From positions 496,001 through 560,000 of the forward strand of contig NZ_FTMA01000001.1 of NCBI RefSeq assembly GCF_900155985.1: 64,000 nt of DNA, read 5' to 3'. The notes beneath the pieces are model-generated. The model had not been told where the DNA came from. It saw nothing but the letters and a program-made list of their open reading frames with translations, and ran no database searches. Positions 30,587 through 38,879 of the stretch are shown here, one piece after another. Within the stretch, counting starts at the first letter, position 1. Every line of letters starts with the position of its first letter. Made by a program: the position numbers and the translations under genes. The DNA is from Maribacter ulvicola. GTDB taxonomy: Bacteria > Bacteroidota > Bacteroidia > Flavobacteriales > Flavobacteriaceae.

Positions 30587-31777
30587 ATGAAAGTATTGAA
30601 TGACTTTAATTTTGAAGATAAAAAGGCGTTAATTAGAGTGGACTTCAATGTTCCGTTAAATGACAACTTTGAAGTTACGGATACCACTAGAATACAGGCA
30701 GCTAAGCCTACAATAATAAAAGTATTGGAAGACGGAGGAAGCGCCGTTCTTATGAGTCATTTGGGACGTCCAAAAGGGGAGCGAAATGCAAATCTTTCTT
30801 TAGGTCATATCGTAGATGCCGTTTCTGATGTGATCGGAGTTACCGTAAAGTTTGTTGGAGACTGTGTTGGTGAAGAAGCTGAAAAAGCAGTGGCAGAATT
30901 GAAAAGTGGAGAGGTACTATTATTGGAGAACCTTAGATTTCATGGTGAAGAAGAAAAAGGGGACGAAGCTTTTGCGGAACAACTTTCTAAATTAGGTGAT
31001 ATATATGTTAATGATGCCTTTGGTACGGCTCACCGTGCACATGCATCAACCACTGTAATTGCTAAGTTTTTTCCAGAGGCTAAGTGTTTTGGCTATTTGT
31101 TGGCAAAAGAAATAGAAGCAATAGATAAAGTAATGGCTACTGGTGAAAAGCCGGTTTTAGCAATTCTTGGAGGAGCAAAAGTTTCTTCTAAGATTACAAT
31201 TATCGAGAACATACTTGATAAAATTGATGATTTAATCATTGGTGGAGGTATGACATATACGTTTATTAAAGCTCAAGGAGGTAAAATAGGAGATTCTATC
31301 TGTGAAGACGATAAAATGGAACTTGCCATGGAAATTCTTGAAAAGGCAAAACAGAAGAATGTCAGGGTACATATTCCGGTAGATGTTATTGCTGCAGATG
31401 CTTTTGATGCGAATGCAAATACACAAGTAGTAGACGTAGACAAAATACCAGAGGATTGGCAAGGACTAGATGCCGGACCAAATACCTTGCAAAACTTCAA
31501 AAAAGTAATTTTAGCTTCTAAAACTATTCTTTGGAACGGACCAATCGGCGTTTTTGAAATGGAAAAATTTGCAGCTGGTACCATAGCCGTTGGTGATTAC
31601 ATTGCAGAAGCTACAAAAGCAGGTTCTTTTTCATTAGTTGGTGGCGGAGATTCTGTAGCCGCAGTAAAACAATTTGGCTTTGAAAGTAAAGTGAGTTATG
31701 TGTCAACAGGTGGTGGTGCAATGTTAGAAAGCTTAGAGGGTAAAACATTACCAGGAATCGCCGCTATATTAGATTAA
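30587..31777 (+). CDS. pgk: Phosphoglycerate kinase
   Basis: Glycolytic enzyme that transfers a phosphate from 1,3-bisphosphoglycerate to ADP. The 396-residue length is standard. Family motifs are all present: IRVDFNVPL near residue 17, SHLGRPKG near 60, [15 protein letters not shown] near 110, [13 protein letters not shown] near 190 and [13 protein letters not shown] near 350. It has no signal peptide. It is transcribed away from holB, and a large hairpin follows the stop. Confidence 0.97.
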   Translation: MKVLNDFNFEDKKALIRVDFNVPLNDNFEVTDTTRIQAAKPTIIKVLEDGGSAVLMSHLGRPKGERNANLSLGHIVDAVSDVIGVTVKFVGDCVGEEAEKAVAELKSGEVLLLENLRFHGEEEKGDEAFAEQLSKLGDIYVNDAFGTAHRAHASTTVIAKFFPEAKCFGYLLAKEIEAIDKVMATGEKPVLAILGGAKVSSKITIIENILDKIDDLIIGGGMTYTFIKAQGGKIGDSICEDDKMELAMEILEKAKQKNVRVHIPVDVIAADAFDANANTQVVDVDKIPEDWQGLDAGPNTLQNFKKVILASKTILWNGPIGVFEMEKFAAGTIAVGDYIAEATKAGSFSLVGGGDSVAAVKQFGFESKVSYVSTGGGAMLESLEGKTLPGIAAILD

Positions 31778-31804
31778 ACAAGGGGAGATAGACGTACAGA
31801 ATTT

Positions 31805-31869
31805 AACGAAAATTTGTACATTTTAAGAGAATTTATTTTATTCTCACTAAAAAATGTACGATTTTCGTT
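31805..31869. repeat. Large compound inverted repeat between pgk and the transglycosylase gene
   Basis: The left arm at 31805-31824 (AACGAAAATTTGTACATTTT) pairs with 31851-31869 over about 18 base pairs with one bulge. Inside it, GAGAAT (31827-31832) pairs with ATTCTC (31840-31845). The result is a long two-part hairpin ending 27 bases before the next ATG. The T-rich right arm could end pgk transcription, or the structure could act in the 5' leader of the transglycosylase mRNA. Confidence 0.65.
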
Positions 31870-31896
31870 TGTTACGTTAACATATTTTACCCCATT

Positions 31897-33528
31897 ATGA
31901 AGAAAGTAGCCTATAACTGTTTTTGTTTATTAGGATTAAGCTTGGTTCCTGTTTTAGGATCGGCTCAACAAAAAGATCGTGTTGCAACTGTGACAGATTC
32001 TTTGACCGACAATGCTATAGTTGTAAATGATTCACTAAACAATGGATCTCAGTTAGGTCAGTTAAATAGTATACAGAAATTAAAATCAGAAGATTTAACG
32101 CTATTTAAACCAACAGAATCATCAACATATAACCTTAAGGATAATGCATTGGCCGCCAAGTTCGATAGTCTATGGATGAAAGAACTTGTGGAAGCGGCAC
32201 CTCTATACAACGAGATGCATGAGGAAATTATGGTAGGGCCAGATACGGCTTCTACATTCGTTTTAGACTTGCCTACGGATACATTGAAGATGCGTTTAGC
32301 CAAAATGAACGCAAAAACACCCTTCAATGTTGAGTATAACAAGTCTTTAGAAAGTGTTATTAAATCATTTCTTACTAGAAAAAGAGGGTTAATGGAGCGT
32401 ATGCTTACCCTTAGCCAATTTTACTTTCCTTTATTTGAACAAGAGTTTGATAATAAGAATATTCCATTAGAAATGAAATATTTGTCTATTATAGAATCTG
32501 CATTAAATCCAAAAGCCCGTTCCAGGGTCGGGGCAACAGGTCTTTGGCAGTTTATGTACGGTACCGGTAAAGAAATGAAGCTAAATATTAATAGCTATGT
32601 AGATGAGCGTAGTGATCCTATTAAATCAACTGCCGCCGCAGCTGATTATCTCAATAGATTACATAGAATATATGATGATTGGGATTTGGCGCTTGCAGCA
32701 TATAACTCTGGTCCTGGTAATGTAAATAAAGCTATACGTAGAAGTGGTGGGCAACGTAATTATTGGAATATTAGAAGAAATCTGCCAAGGGAAACTGCTG
32801 GTTATGTTCCAGCTTTTCAGGCTACTATGTATATTTTTGAATATGCAAAAGAACATGGTTTAAAATCAAAAAAGGCAGATCGTGCCTATTTTGAAACAGA
32901 TACTGTTCATGTAAAAAGCCTAATAACTTTTGACCAAATTTCAGAATTGACAGCTATTGACAAGGAAGAATTAAAGGTGCTTAACCCTCATTATAAATTA
33001 GAAGTTATCCCTTTTATAAAAGGACGCTCCCATGCCTTAAGGCTACCTGTGCATAAAATGGGAAAATTTGTTGCTAATGAAGCGGCTATTTATGCTCACG
33101 TTGAAAAAGAGTTGAAGGAAAAAGAAGGGCTAATTGCAGAAATAGAAAAGAAAGCGCAGGCTAATAGTATTAGATATAAAGTTAGAGATGGTGATTTTCT
33201 TGGTAAAATTGCTGAGCGTTACGGAGTGCGTGTAAGCCAATTGAAACAATGGAATGGTTTGCGAAGCAATAATTTACGCATTGGTCAACGTTTAACCATA
33301 TACCCAAAAAAAAACGCTAGTTCTTCCATAAAACCTAAGAAAACCCCTTCTAGAACAGCGGTTGCAAGTAATTCTAAAACTCACGAAGTAAGAAGTGGAG
33401 ACTCTTTATGGACGATTTCTAGAAAATATCCGGGGGTAACTATTGAAAATTTACGAAAGTGGAACGGTATTAGTGGTAATAACTTAAAACTGGGCACAAA
33501 ACTTAAATTGTGCGACTGTTCATCGTAA
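31897..33528 (+). CDS. MltD-like lytic transglycosylase with two LysM domains
   Basis: Cleaves the glycan strand of peptidoglycan. A signal peptide ends near GSAQQ (about residue 24). The SLT domain (about 190-310) has the catalytic Glu in SIIESALNPKARS (about residue 200) and the hallmark stretches GATGLWQFMYGTG and LAAYNSGPGNVNKAI. Two LysM wall-binding modules follow at about 427-470 (YKVRDGDFLGKI) and 496-541 (HEVRSGDSLWTI), joined by a Lys/Ser-rich linker. Length 543 residues is usual. It is 12 bases before the DUF4837 lipoprotein gene, so they form an operon that ends at the 34574 terminator. Confidence 0.9.
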   Translation: MKKVAYNCFCLLGLSLVPVLGSAQQKDRVATVTDSLTDNAIVVNDSLNNGSQLGQLNSIQKLKSEDLTLFKPTESSTYNLKDNALAAKFDSLWMKELVEAAPLYNEMHEEIMVGPDTASTFVLDLPTDTLKMRLAKMNAKTPFNVEYNKSLESVIKSFLTRKRGLMERMLTLSQFYFPLFEQEFDNKNIPLEMKYLSIIESALNPKARSRVGATGLWQFMYGTGKEMKLNINSYVDERSDPIKSTAAAADYLNRLHRIYDDWDLALAAYNSGPGNVNKAIRRSGGQRNYWNIRRNLPRETAGYVPAFQATMYIFEYAKEHGLKSKKADRAYFETDTVHVKSLITFDQISELTAIDKEELKVLNPHYKLEVIPFIKGRSHALRLPVHKMGKFVANEAAIYAHVEKELKEKEGLIAEIEKKAQANSIRYKVRDGDFLGKIAERYGVRVSQLKQWNGLRSNNLRIGQRLTIYPKKNASSSIKPKKTPSRTAVASNSKTHEVRSGDSLWTISRKYPGVTIENLRKWNGISGNNLKLGTKLKLCDCSS

Positions 33529-33540
33529 ATTAAAACACCA

Positions 33541-34536
33541 ATGAAAAAAAGAATTTTACTTTGTTTAATGGCAATTTTAGGATTGTCCAATGCCTGCAAA
33601 GAGAATGGTAAAGCAGATTATTTACCAGAATCTGTTGGCGCAATGAATACCTTAACGGTTGTTATTGATAATGATCTGTGGAACAGTAGTGTAGGTGATG
33701 CCATACGTGAAAACTATACCGCCGCAGCCCAAGGTTTAACTTGGGATGAAGCTCTTTTTAGCGTAACACAAATTCCACAACAGATTTTCAGTGGGGCAAT
33801 AAGGAATACGAGCTCTGTGCTATATGTTATGGAAGATACGCTTAACATAGCGCATATGAAATCTAACATGTACGCAAAACCGCAAAAAGTAGGTGTTCTT
33901 AAAGGACGGAATAAAGAAGAGTTGATAGCAAATATCAAAAAAACGGCACCAGAGTTTATCGCTGATTTTAAAGCATTGGAAATTGGTAAAGCACAAAAGC
34001 GATTTGAAAAATCCTTGAATAAAGAGAAAGCCTTAGAAGATAAGTTTGATATCTCAATGAAAATACCTTCAATTTATAGAGTAGGTAGAGAAGAAGATAA
34101 TTTTGTATGGATCGATCGTCAAATTCAAAAGGGAAACATGAATATAATTGCCTATACCATGCCCTGGGATAGTTTTCAGAACGATTCTACCTTTGTACAA
34201 GATATTATAAAGATGCGCGATTCTATTGGCGGACTCTATATTGGTGGAGAGGATATTCCTGGTAAACAAAACCATATGATCACTGAAAAAGCTTTTTCTC
34301 CATATGTCTTTCCTGCTGAGGTTTCTGGAAAAAAGGCAGCAGAAGTAAGAGGTATTTGGGAAATGTCGGCATATCCCATGGCAGGACCGTTCTTGACCTA
34401 TATTATTAATGACAAAGAGAATAATCGTAAAGTAATACTTGAAGGTTTTGTTTTTGCTCCTGCAACGAAAAAGCGAGATTACATGTTTGAGTTAGAAGCT
34501 ATTTTAAAGTCTGTACGGTTCAACATAAAAGAATAA
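33541..34536 (+). CDS. DUF4837-family lipoprotein
   Basis: The 331-residue protein carries a lipoprotein signal with lipobox LSNAC (Cys at about 19). The body begins with ESVGAMNTLTVVIDNDLW and continues in the pattern of the DUF4837 family, which I know from Bacteroidota. No function is established for this family. Its place 12 bases after a peptidoglycan transglycosylase suggests a cell-envelope role. A strong terminator follows. Confidence 0.78.
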   Translation: MKKRILLCLMAILGLSNACKENGKADYLPESVGAMNTLTVVIDNDLWNSSVGDAIRENYTAAAQGLTWDEALFSVTQIPQQIFSGAIRNTSSVLYVMEDTLNIAHMKSNMYAKPQKVGVLKGRNKEELIANIKKTAPEFIADFKALEIGKAQKRFEKSLNKEKALEDKFDISMKIPSIYRVGREEDNFVWIDRQIQKGNMNIIAYTMPWDSFQNDSTFVQDIIKMRDSIGGLYIGGEDIPGKQNHMITEKAFSPYVFPAEVSGKKAAEVRGIWEMSAYPMAGPFLTYIINDKENNRKVILEGFVFAPATKKRDYMFELEAILKSVRFNIKE

Positions 34537-34573
34537 AGCAAGTTAGGATTAGCTTTAAGATATTATAGAATGC

Positions 34574-34604
34574 AAAAGGCTCAGGAATTACCTGAGCCTT
34601 TTTT
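34574..34604 (+). terminator. Terminator after the DUF4837 gene
   Basis: AAAAGGCTCAGG pairs with CCTGAGCCTTTT around an AATTA loop, followed by more T residues. It starts 38 bases after the stop. Confidence 0.9.
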
Positions 34605-34649
34605 GTGTGAATAAAGTATGTCTTTTGCAAACCGTTCTTAAGTTACATA

Positions 34650-34826
34650 TTAGAAATTACCGAAGCTAAAACCTGTTGATATTCTAAAAATTAAAGCATA
34701 AACGGCTGTGCCAATCAATACCAAACAACACCATGAAAATACCTTAAAGTAATGTTCTAAAATGATACTTTTCCAATCTTTAAAGGCTTCTCTGTATATT
34801 TCTTTTACTAGCGTAATTTTTTCCAT
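34650..34826 (-). CDS. Small single-helix membrane protein (DUF6747-like)
   Basis: This 58-residue protein starts at the ATG at 34826 (MEKITLVKEIYREAFKDWKS); an in-frame TTG six bases upstream is less likely. An amphipathic basic start is followed by one membrane helix at about 28-50 (VFSWCCLVLIGTAVYALIF). The composition and the opening resemble a small Flavobacteriia family I recall as DUF6747. Function is unknown. It stands alone between convergent transcripts. It is a good small-gene candidate because the sequence is protein-like throughout. Confidence 0.62.
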   Translation of the reverse strand: MEKITLVKEIYREAFKDWKSIILEHYFKVFSWCCLVLIGTAVYALIFRISTGFSFGNF

Positions 34827-35112
34827 GTTCAATAATTTTATTATTGCATGGAGTAAAGTTCCTCATTATCAGTGGTATAATAGGAAAGTTTAGGTAAATG
34901 GAAAAAATTATACTATAAATAGTAAACGGTTTTAGAAAGTTTCTATGAAAGAACAATTAGTTGGTTAAATGACCAAGCTCTTATGTATTATAAAATCGGC
35001 AATTAGTTGGTATTTATAGATAAAGTGAATTAGCAAAGCCGCGTTAATAGATTTAACGGTATATGTGTAACGTAAAAAGTACTTACATCGCTATTACTTG
35101 TGAAGCACTGAA

Positions 35113-35148
35113 AATAGAAGATCCTGCCCATGGGCAGGATCTTCTATT
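35113..35148 (-). terminator. Perfect 36-base palindrome ending the OmpA-family gene
   Basis: AATAGAAGATCCTGCCCA at 35113-35130 is the exact reverse complement of 35131-35148. It lies 17 bases beyond the stop of the minus-strand OmpA gene and is followed on that strand by TTTCAG, so it most likely acts as a terminator. The remainder of the gap (34827-35112) is AT-rich and shows no gene. Confidence 0.7.
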
Positions 35149-35165
35149 ATGAATATTTAAATTAA

Positions 35166-37286
35166 TTACATAGCTACGATAATAAATTCTGATCTACGGT
35201 TTAGGTAATGTTGTTTTTCTGTACAATGAATGGATCCGTCACATTCATTAATTAACTGTTCTTCACCATAACCTATGGCACTTATTATTTTGCTTGGATC
35301 TATGCCTTGTGAGATAATATAGTCCCTTGTAGATTTGGCACGTTTGTCAGACAAGTATTTGTTATAAACGGCATCGCCTCGAGAATCTGTATGAGATTCA
35401 ATTTTAATGATCATGTTGGGTGAATTTTCCATAACCGCTACAAGTTTATCAAGCTCTAAGGCAGCGTCTTTACCTATATATGATTTATCAAAATTAAAAT
35501 GAATCATCTCTGTTTTAAGCTTTTTAATACCGTTTTCAATAGCGATCATATTGTCAAGTTTTCTCATTGACACGTTACTATTAACAAGTTCATTAGCTTT
35601 CGTTGCAACTTCTTTTGTATCATCAAAATAATCTTCCTTGATGGTCTTTATGACATATCTGGTATCTGCATCTAGATCTTGGAATACAAAGTGACCATTT
35701 TCATCGGTATGCATTTCTTTAAGTTTGATGTTGTTTTCATCAAGCAATTCAACCAAAGTACTTGGCATTAGTTCACCATCTATCAAATCTGTTACAATAC
35801 CTGAGATAGCACTGCTACTCGCTGGTATATCTTCTACCTGTAATGTAGTAAATGAATAGAGGTCATCATCTCCTTTTCCACCATCACGATTAGATGCAAA
35901 ATAACCCTTTTGAGTATTTTCATCAATGATAAAGGAAAAGTCATCTTTTTTGCTGTTGACAGGCTTACCCACATTACGCACTTCTAAAAAGCCTATGTTA
36001 TTATCAAACGCTACTTCATATACATCCAAGCCACCTAAACCTACATGACCTTCAGAAGAAAAGTACAATTTCTTATCACTTATAAAAGGAAACATTTCTT
36101 TATGTTTCGTATTAATTTCTGGACCAAGGTTTTTAGGAGAAGAGAAGGAACCGTCTACTAATATATCTACAACGAAAATATCTGTTTCCCCCATAGTTCC
36201 CGGCATGTCAGACACAAAGTATAATTGTTTTCCATCTTTACTAAGGGTTGGGTGCCCGGTAGAGTATTCATCGCTGTTAAATGAAACCTCTTCAGCTTCT
36301 GCCCATTCACCATCCACTTTATGAGACCGGTATATTTTTAAATTGTTTATTCCGTTCTTATCACGCTTTAGTTTTTTACCATAATTATTTCTGGTAAAGT
36401 ACATAGTCTTATTATCTGGCGAAAAAGCAACAGATGCTTCGTGATATTTGGTGTTGATCTTTTTCGAGAATTTTATGGCATCTTTAAGTTTTTGAGACTC
36501 TTCGTTGATTTTGGCTACATATAAATCTAAGTAGGGTTGATTGTTCCACTTATATCTTCTGGTATTATAGATGGAAGAATCTTTAGCAGATGCATAGGCC
36601 AATTTACCAGTACCATAATACATTGGTGAGAATTCAGAGTATTGAGAATTAATAGAAAGGTTAGCTATATGGAACTTTTCTTTCATGCGCAAAAGTCCGT
36701 CCAGCACAATTTCATTTTGCTCTGTAGTACGTTCTATTTCTACGCCTGCACTGTTTTTATGGAATAGTTTTAAAAGGCGCTTTGATCTTTTATAATTGCC
36801 TATACCCTTAAGAGAATGCGCATATTTAAATAAATAGTCCGATCCCATGTCAGACCCATATTTTTCATAAAGTACGTTGTACCATTTGTAGGCCTTTTCC
36901 ATATCAGTATTGAAATAATGTGCGTCTCCCGCCTTTTTCAATACATCATAAGAATAATATTTTTCACCTTTAGATAAAGCCTGCTCATAAAGTTTAGCAG
37001 CTTCTGCATACCACATTTTATTAAAATATGCATCTGCCCTTTTAATTAGTTTAGTTTTGGTTGCAGGCGTTGTTTGCTTGGTATTTTCTACTTTAGAAAA
37101 AGTAAGGTAATTAACAGGAATAGCACTAGCGGCTATCTGGAACTCTAATTGATTTTCTTCCTTAAATTCAGATTCAATACTTGAAGGGTAAGTATTTGTC
37201 CCCTGAGGATCAAGAATATTTTGTAAACTTTGTGCATGGGCAAAAAGGGCGAATATTAGAAAAAATAAGTTTAATACACTTTTCAT
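35166..37286 (-). CDS. OmpA-family protein with TPR, PD40 propeller and CRD (PorE-like)
   Basis: Signal peptide to about AHAQ (residue 19). TPR-like helices lie at about 85-200 (RADAYFNKMWYAEAAKLYEQ). PD40/WD40-like propeller blades lie at about 215-460, for example ASVAFSPDNKTMYFTRN and HPTLSKDGKQLYFVSD. A carboxypeptidase-regulatory-like fold is at about 490-565, and an OmpA peptidoglycan-binding domain is at about 590-705 (IKIESHTDSRGD, LSDKRAKSTRDYI). This domain order is that of PorE, a T9SS component anchoring secretion parts to the wall. Many paralogues exist, and no lipobox is visible, so I do not assign porE. It is 706 residues long, with its own palindrome terminator. Confidence 0.82.
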   Translation of the reverse strand: MKSVLNLFFLIFALFAHAQSLQNILDPQGTNTYPSSIESEFKEENQLEFQIAASAIPVNYLTFSKVENTKQTTPATKTKLIKRADAYFNKMWYAEAAKLYEQALSKGEKYYSYDVLKKAGDAHYFNTDMEKAYKWYNVLYEKYGSDMGSDYLFKYAHSLKGIGNYKRSKRLLKLFHKNSAGVEIERTTEQNEIVLDGLLRMKEKFHIANLSINSQYSEFSPMYYGTGKLAYASAKDSSIYNTRRYKWNNQPYLDLYVAKINEESQKLKDAIKFSKKINTKYHEASVAFSPDNKTMYFTRNNYGKKLKRDKNGINNLKIYRSHKVDGEWAEAEEVSFNSDEYSTGHPTLSKDGKQLYFVSDMPGTMGETDIFVVDILVDGSFSSPKNLGPEINTKHKEMFPFISDKKLYFSSEGHVGLGGLDVYEVAFDNNIGFLEVRNVGKPVNSKKDDFSFIIDENTQKGYFASNRDGGKGDDDLYSFTTLQVEDIPASSSAISGIVTDLIDGELMPSTLVELLDENNIKLKEMHTDENGHFVFQDLDADTRYVIKTIKEDYFDDTKEVATKANELVNSNVSMRKLDNMIAIENGIKKLKTEMIHFNFDKSYIGKDAALELDKLVAVMENSPNMIIKIESHTDSRGDAVYNKYLSDKRAKSTRDYIISQGIDPSKIISAIGYGEEQLINECDGSIHCTEKQHYLNRRSEFIIVAM

Positions 37287-37565
37287 AGATATAATTCTTG
37301 GCTAAACCTAATACTCAAAAAAGAAGTTTAGCTGTGATAAAATGATAGGCTAAAGGTTTTAGTATCATTCAGCTAACGAAATTAACAGTATTGAGGAATT
37401 TTGAATAGTAATTGTTGTGAACAAGGGGATTTTTGTCGTGAATACAAACTATTAAGTAAATTCTGAACCAGAACTCAAACCAATTATCACATATTTCAAG
37501 CAATTAATGAACTAATTTGAGCATTTTAATCAAAAATTTAATTGCTCCTATTCTATAGTGTATAA

Positions 37566-37593
37566 AAAAAAGCCTTGATTTACAAGGCTTTAA
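37566..37593 (-). terminator. Terminator of tatA
   Basis: AAAGCCTTG and CAAGGCTTT flank an ATTTA loop. On the minus strand the hairpin is followed by a run of eight T residues, 28 bases after the tatA stop. The 279 bases on to the OmpA-family start (37287-37565) hold no gene that I can see. Confidence 0.85.
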
Positions 37594-37620
37594 AAATAGA
37601 TAAAAGAACTAAATTAAAAA

Positions 37621-37806
37621 TTAATCCTTTTTGTTTTCTTCTAATTGTTCATCCTCTTTGGAGGCATCTTTAAATTCTTTGATTCCACTACCTAAACCTC
37701 TCATTAATTCAGGAATCTTTTTCCCTCCGAATAATAGTAGAATTACGACTACCACTAATATTATTTGTGGTGCGCCAATGGCCAAAAAAGTTGATAAAAA
37801 TGTCAT
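37621..37806 (-). CDS. tatA: Twin-arginine translocase subunit TatA/TatE
   Basis: Pore-forming small subunit of the Tat pathway for folded proteins. The 61 residues show the classic plan: a single membrane helix (about 8-26), the conserved [20 protein letters not shown] hinge and amphipathic helix, and a short acidic tail. No tatC is adjacent, which is common in this phylum. A -7 box lies upstream and a strong terminator downstream, so it is monocistronic. Confidence 0.93.
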   Translation of the reverse strand: MTFLSTFLAIGAPQIILVVVVILLLFGGKKIPELMRGLGSGIKEFKDASKEDEQLEENKKD

Positions 37807-37831
37807 AAGACTTTAATTTTATAATGGATTT

Positions 37832-37839
37832 CAAATATA
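37832..37839 (-). promoter_or_regulatory. Candidate -7 box of tatA (TATATTTG)
   Basis: Minus-strand exact match to TAnnTTTG, ending 25 bases before the tatA ATG. Confidence 0.4.
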
Positions 37840-37987
37840 GTAAAAGTACTATAGAAATGCTTAATAAAACCAAATTGGTTTATCTTAAATATTAATTTAA
37901 CTATAAATTAGGTAGATAGAACTCATTGACAGGGTTTAATACTACTATATTTCATCTTTTAAAGGGAAAAAATTTAAATTCTAAGTT

Positions 37988-37995
37988 TATCTTTG
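37988..37995 (+). promoter_or_regulatory. Candidate -7 box of the M23 peptidase gene (TATCTTTG)
   Basis: Exact TAnnTTTG match ending 2 bases before an ATG pair. It implies transcription begins at or next to the start codon and argues against the upstream TTG start. Confidence 0.4.
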
Positions 37996-37997
37996 TT

Positions 37998-38873
37998 ATG
38001 ATGGCCAAGAAAAAAGTCAAAAAGAGAAAGGAGATAAGAAGAAAATTACTTCATAAGTATCGTTTGGTAATACTAAATGAGAATACCTTTGAAGAAAAAA
38101 TTTCTTTTAAGCTTAGTAGGTTAAATGTTTTTGTCACAGGATCTTTATTTATGATCGTCTTAATAGGACTTACTACATTGCTCATTGCCTTTACGCCTCT
38201 TAGGGAGTATATACCGGGTTATTCATCAACCAAACTTAAAAAGGAAGCAACAGAACTAACCTATAAGACAGATTCATTAATTAGGACCCTAAACTATACC
38301 AATAAGTATTTAGATAATATTCGTATGGTTTTAAAGGGTGATATTGAAAATACTGTTTTTAATAGAGATTCGCTTTTTCAACAGTTTAAGTTAGACCCGG
38401 AATCTGTTGATCTAAACCCAATAAAAGAAGATTCTTTATTGCGTGCAGAGGTTGCTCTTGAAGATAAATACAACTTATTTGAGCGCACGATAGACAAGAA
38501 AAATTTGGTATTGTTCACTCCGGTTTCCGGATCTGTGTCCATGGGCTTCGACCCAAATGAAAAACACTATGCAGTAGATATTACAGCTGTTACGGATAGC
38601 CCGGTCAAGGCCATTGCCAACGGAACGGTAATTTTTTCTGAATGGACGGCAGATACGGGTTATGTGATAATTATAGAACATGAAGGAGGGTTGTTAAGTG
38701 TATATAAGCATAACGGGTCTTTATCTAAATACCAAGGTAATATAGTAAGAGGTGGAGAAGTTATTGCCAAGGTGGGTAATACGGGAGAGCTCACCACCGG
38801 ACCACATTTGCATTTTGAAATTTGGGACAATGGTACACCTATTGACCCCTTAGATTATATAGACTTTAATTAA
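37998..38873 (+). CDS. M23-family peptidoglycan peptidase
   Basis: A membrane-anchored LytM-type endopeptidase or wall regulator. I start at ATG 37998 (MMAKKKVKKRKEIRR). The frame extends to a TTG at 37926, but that N-terminus is unlike the basic MAKKK opening and the -7 box lies inside it. After the basic segment comes a membrane helix (about 48-70), then a coiled linker, then the M23 domain (about 175-291). The zinc ligands appear as HYAVD and HLHFEIWDNG, so it looks active. It is 6 bases before the GH3-type gene, so the two form an operon. Confidence 0.85.
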   Translation: MMAKKKVKKRKEIRRKLLHKYRLVILNENTFEEKISFKLSRLNVFVTGSLFMIVLIGLTTLLIAFTPLREYIPGYSSTKLKKEATELTYKTDSLIRTLNYTNKYLDNIRMVLKGDIENTVFNRDSLFQQFKLDPESVDLNPIKEDSLLRAEVALEDKYNLFERTIDKKNLVLFTPVSGSVSMGFDPNEKHYAVDITAVTDSPVKAIANGTVIFSEWTADTGYVIIIEHEGGLLSVYKHNGSLSKYQGNIVRGGEVIAKVGNTGELTTGPHLHFEIWDNGTPIDPLDYIDFN

Positions 38874-38879
38874 CAACAA

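Noticed and set aside
37926..37997. Upstream TTG start for the M23 peptidase
   Set aside because: It places the -7 box inside the gene and adds an N-terminus unlike the basic MAKKK opening; ATG 37998 or 38001 is better.
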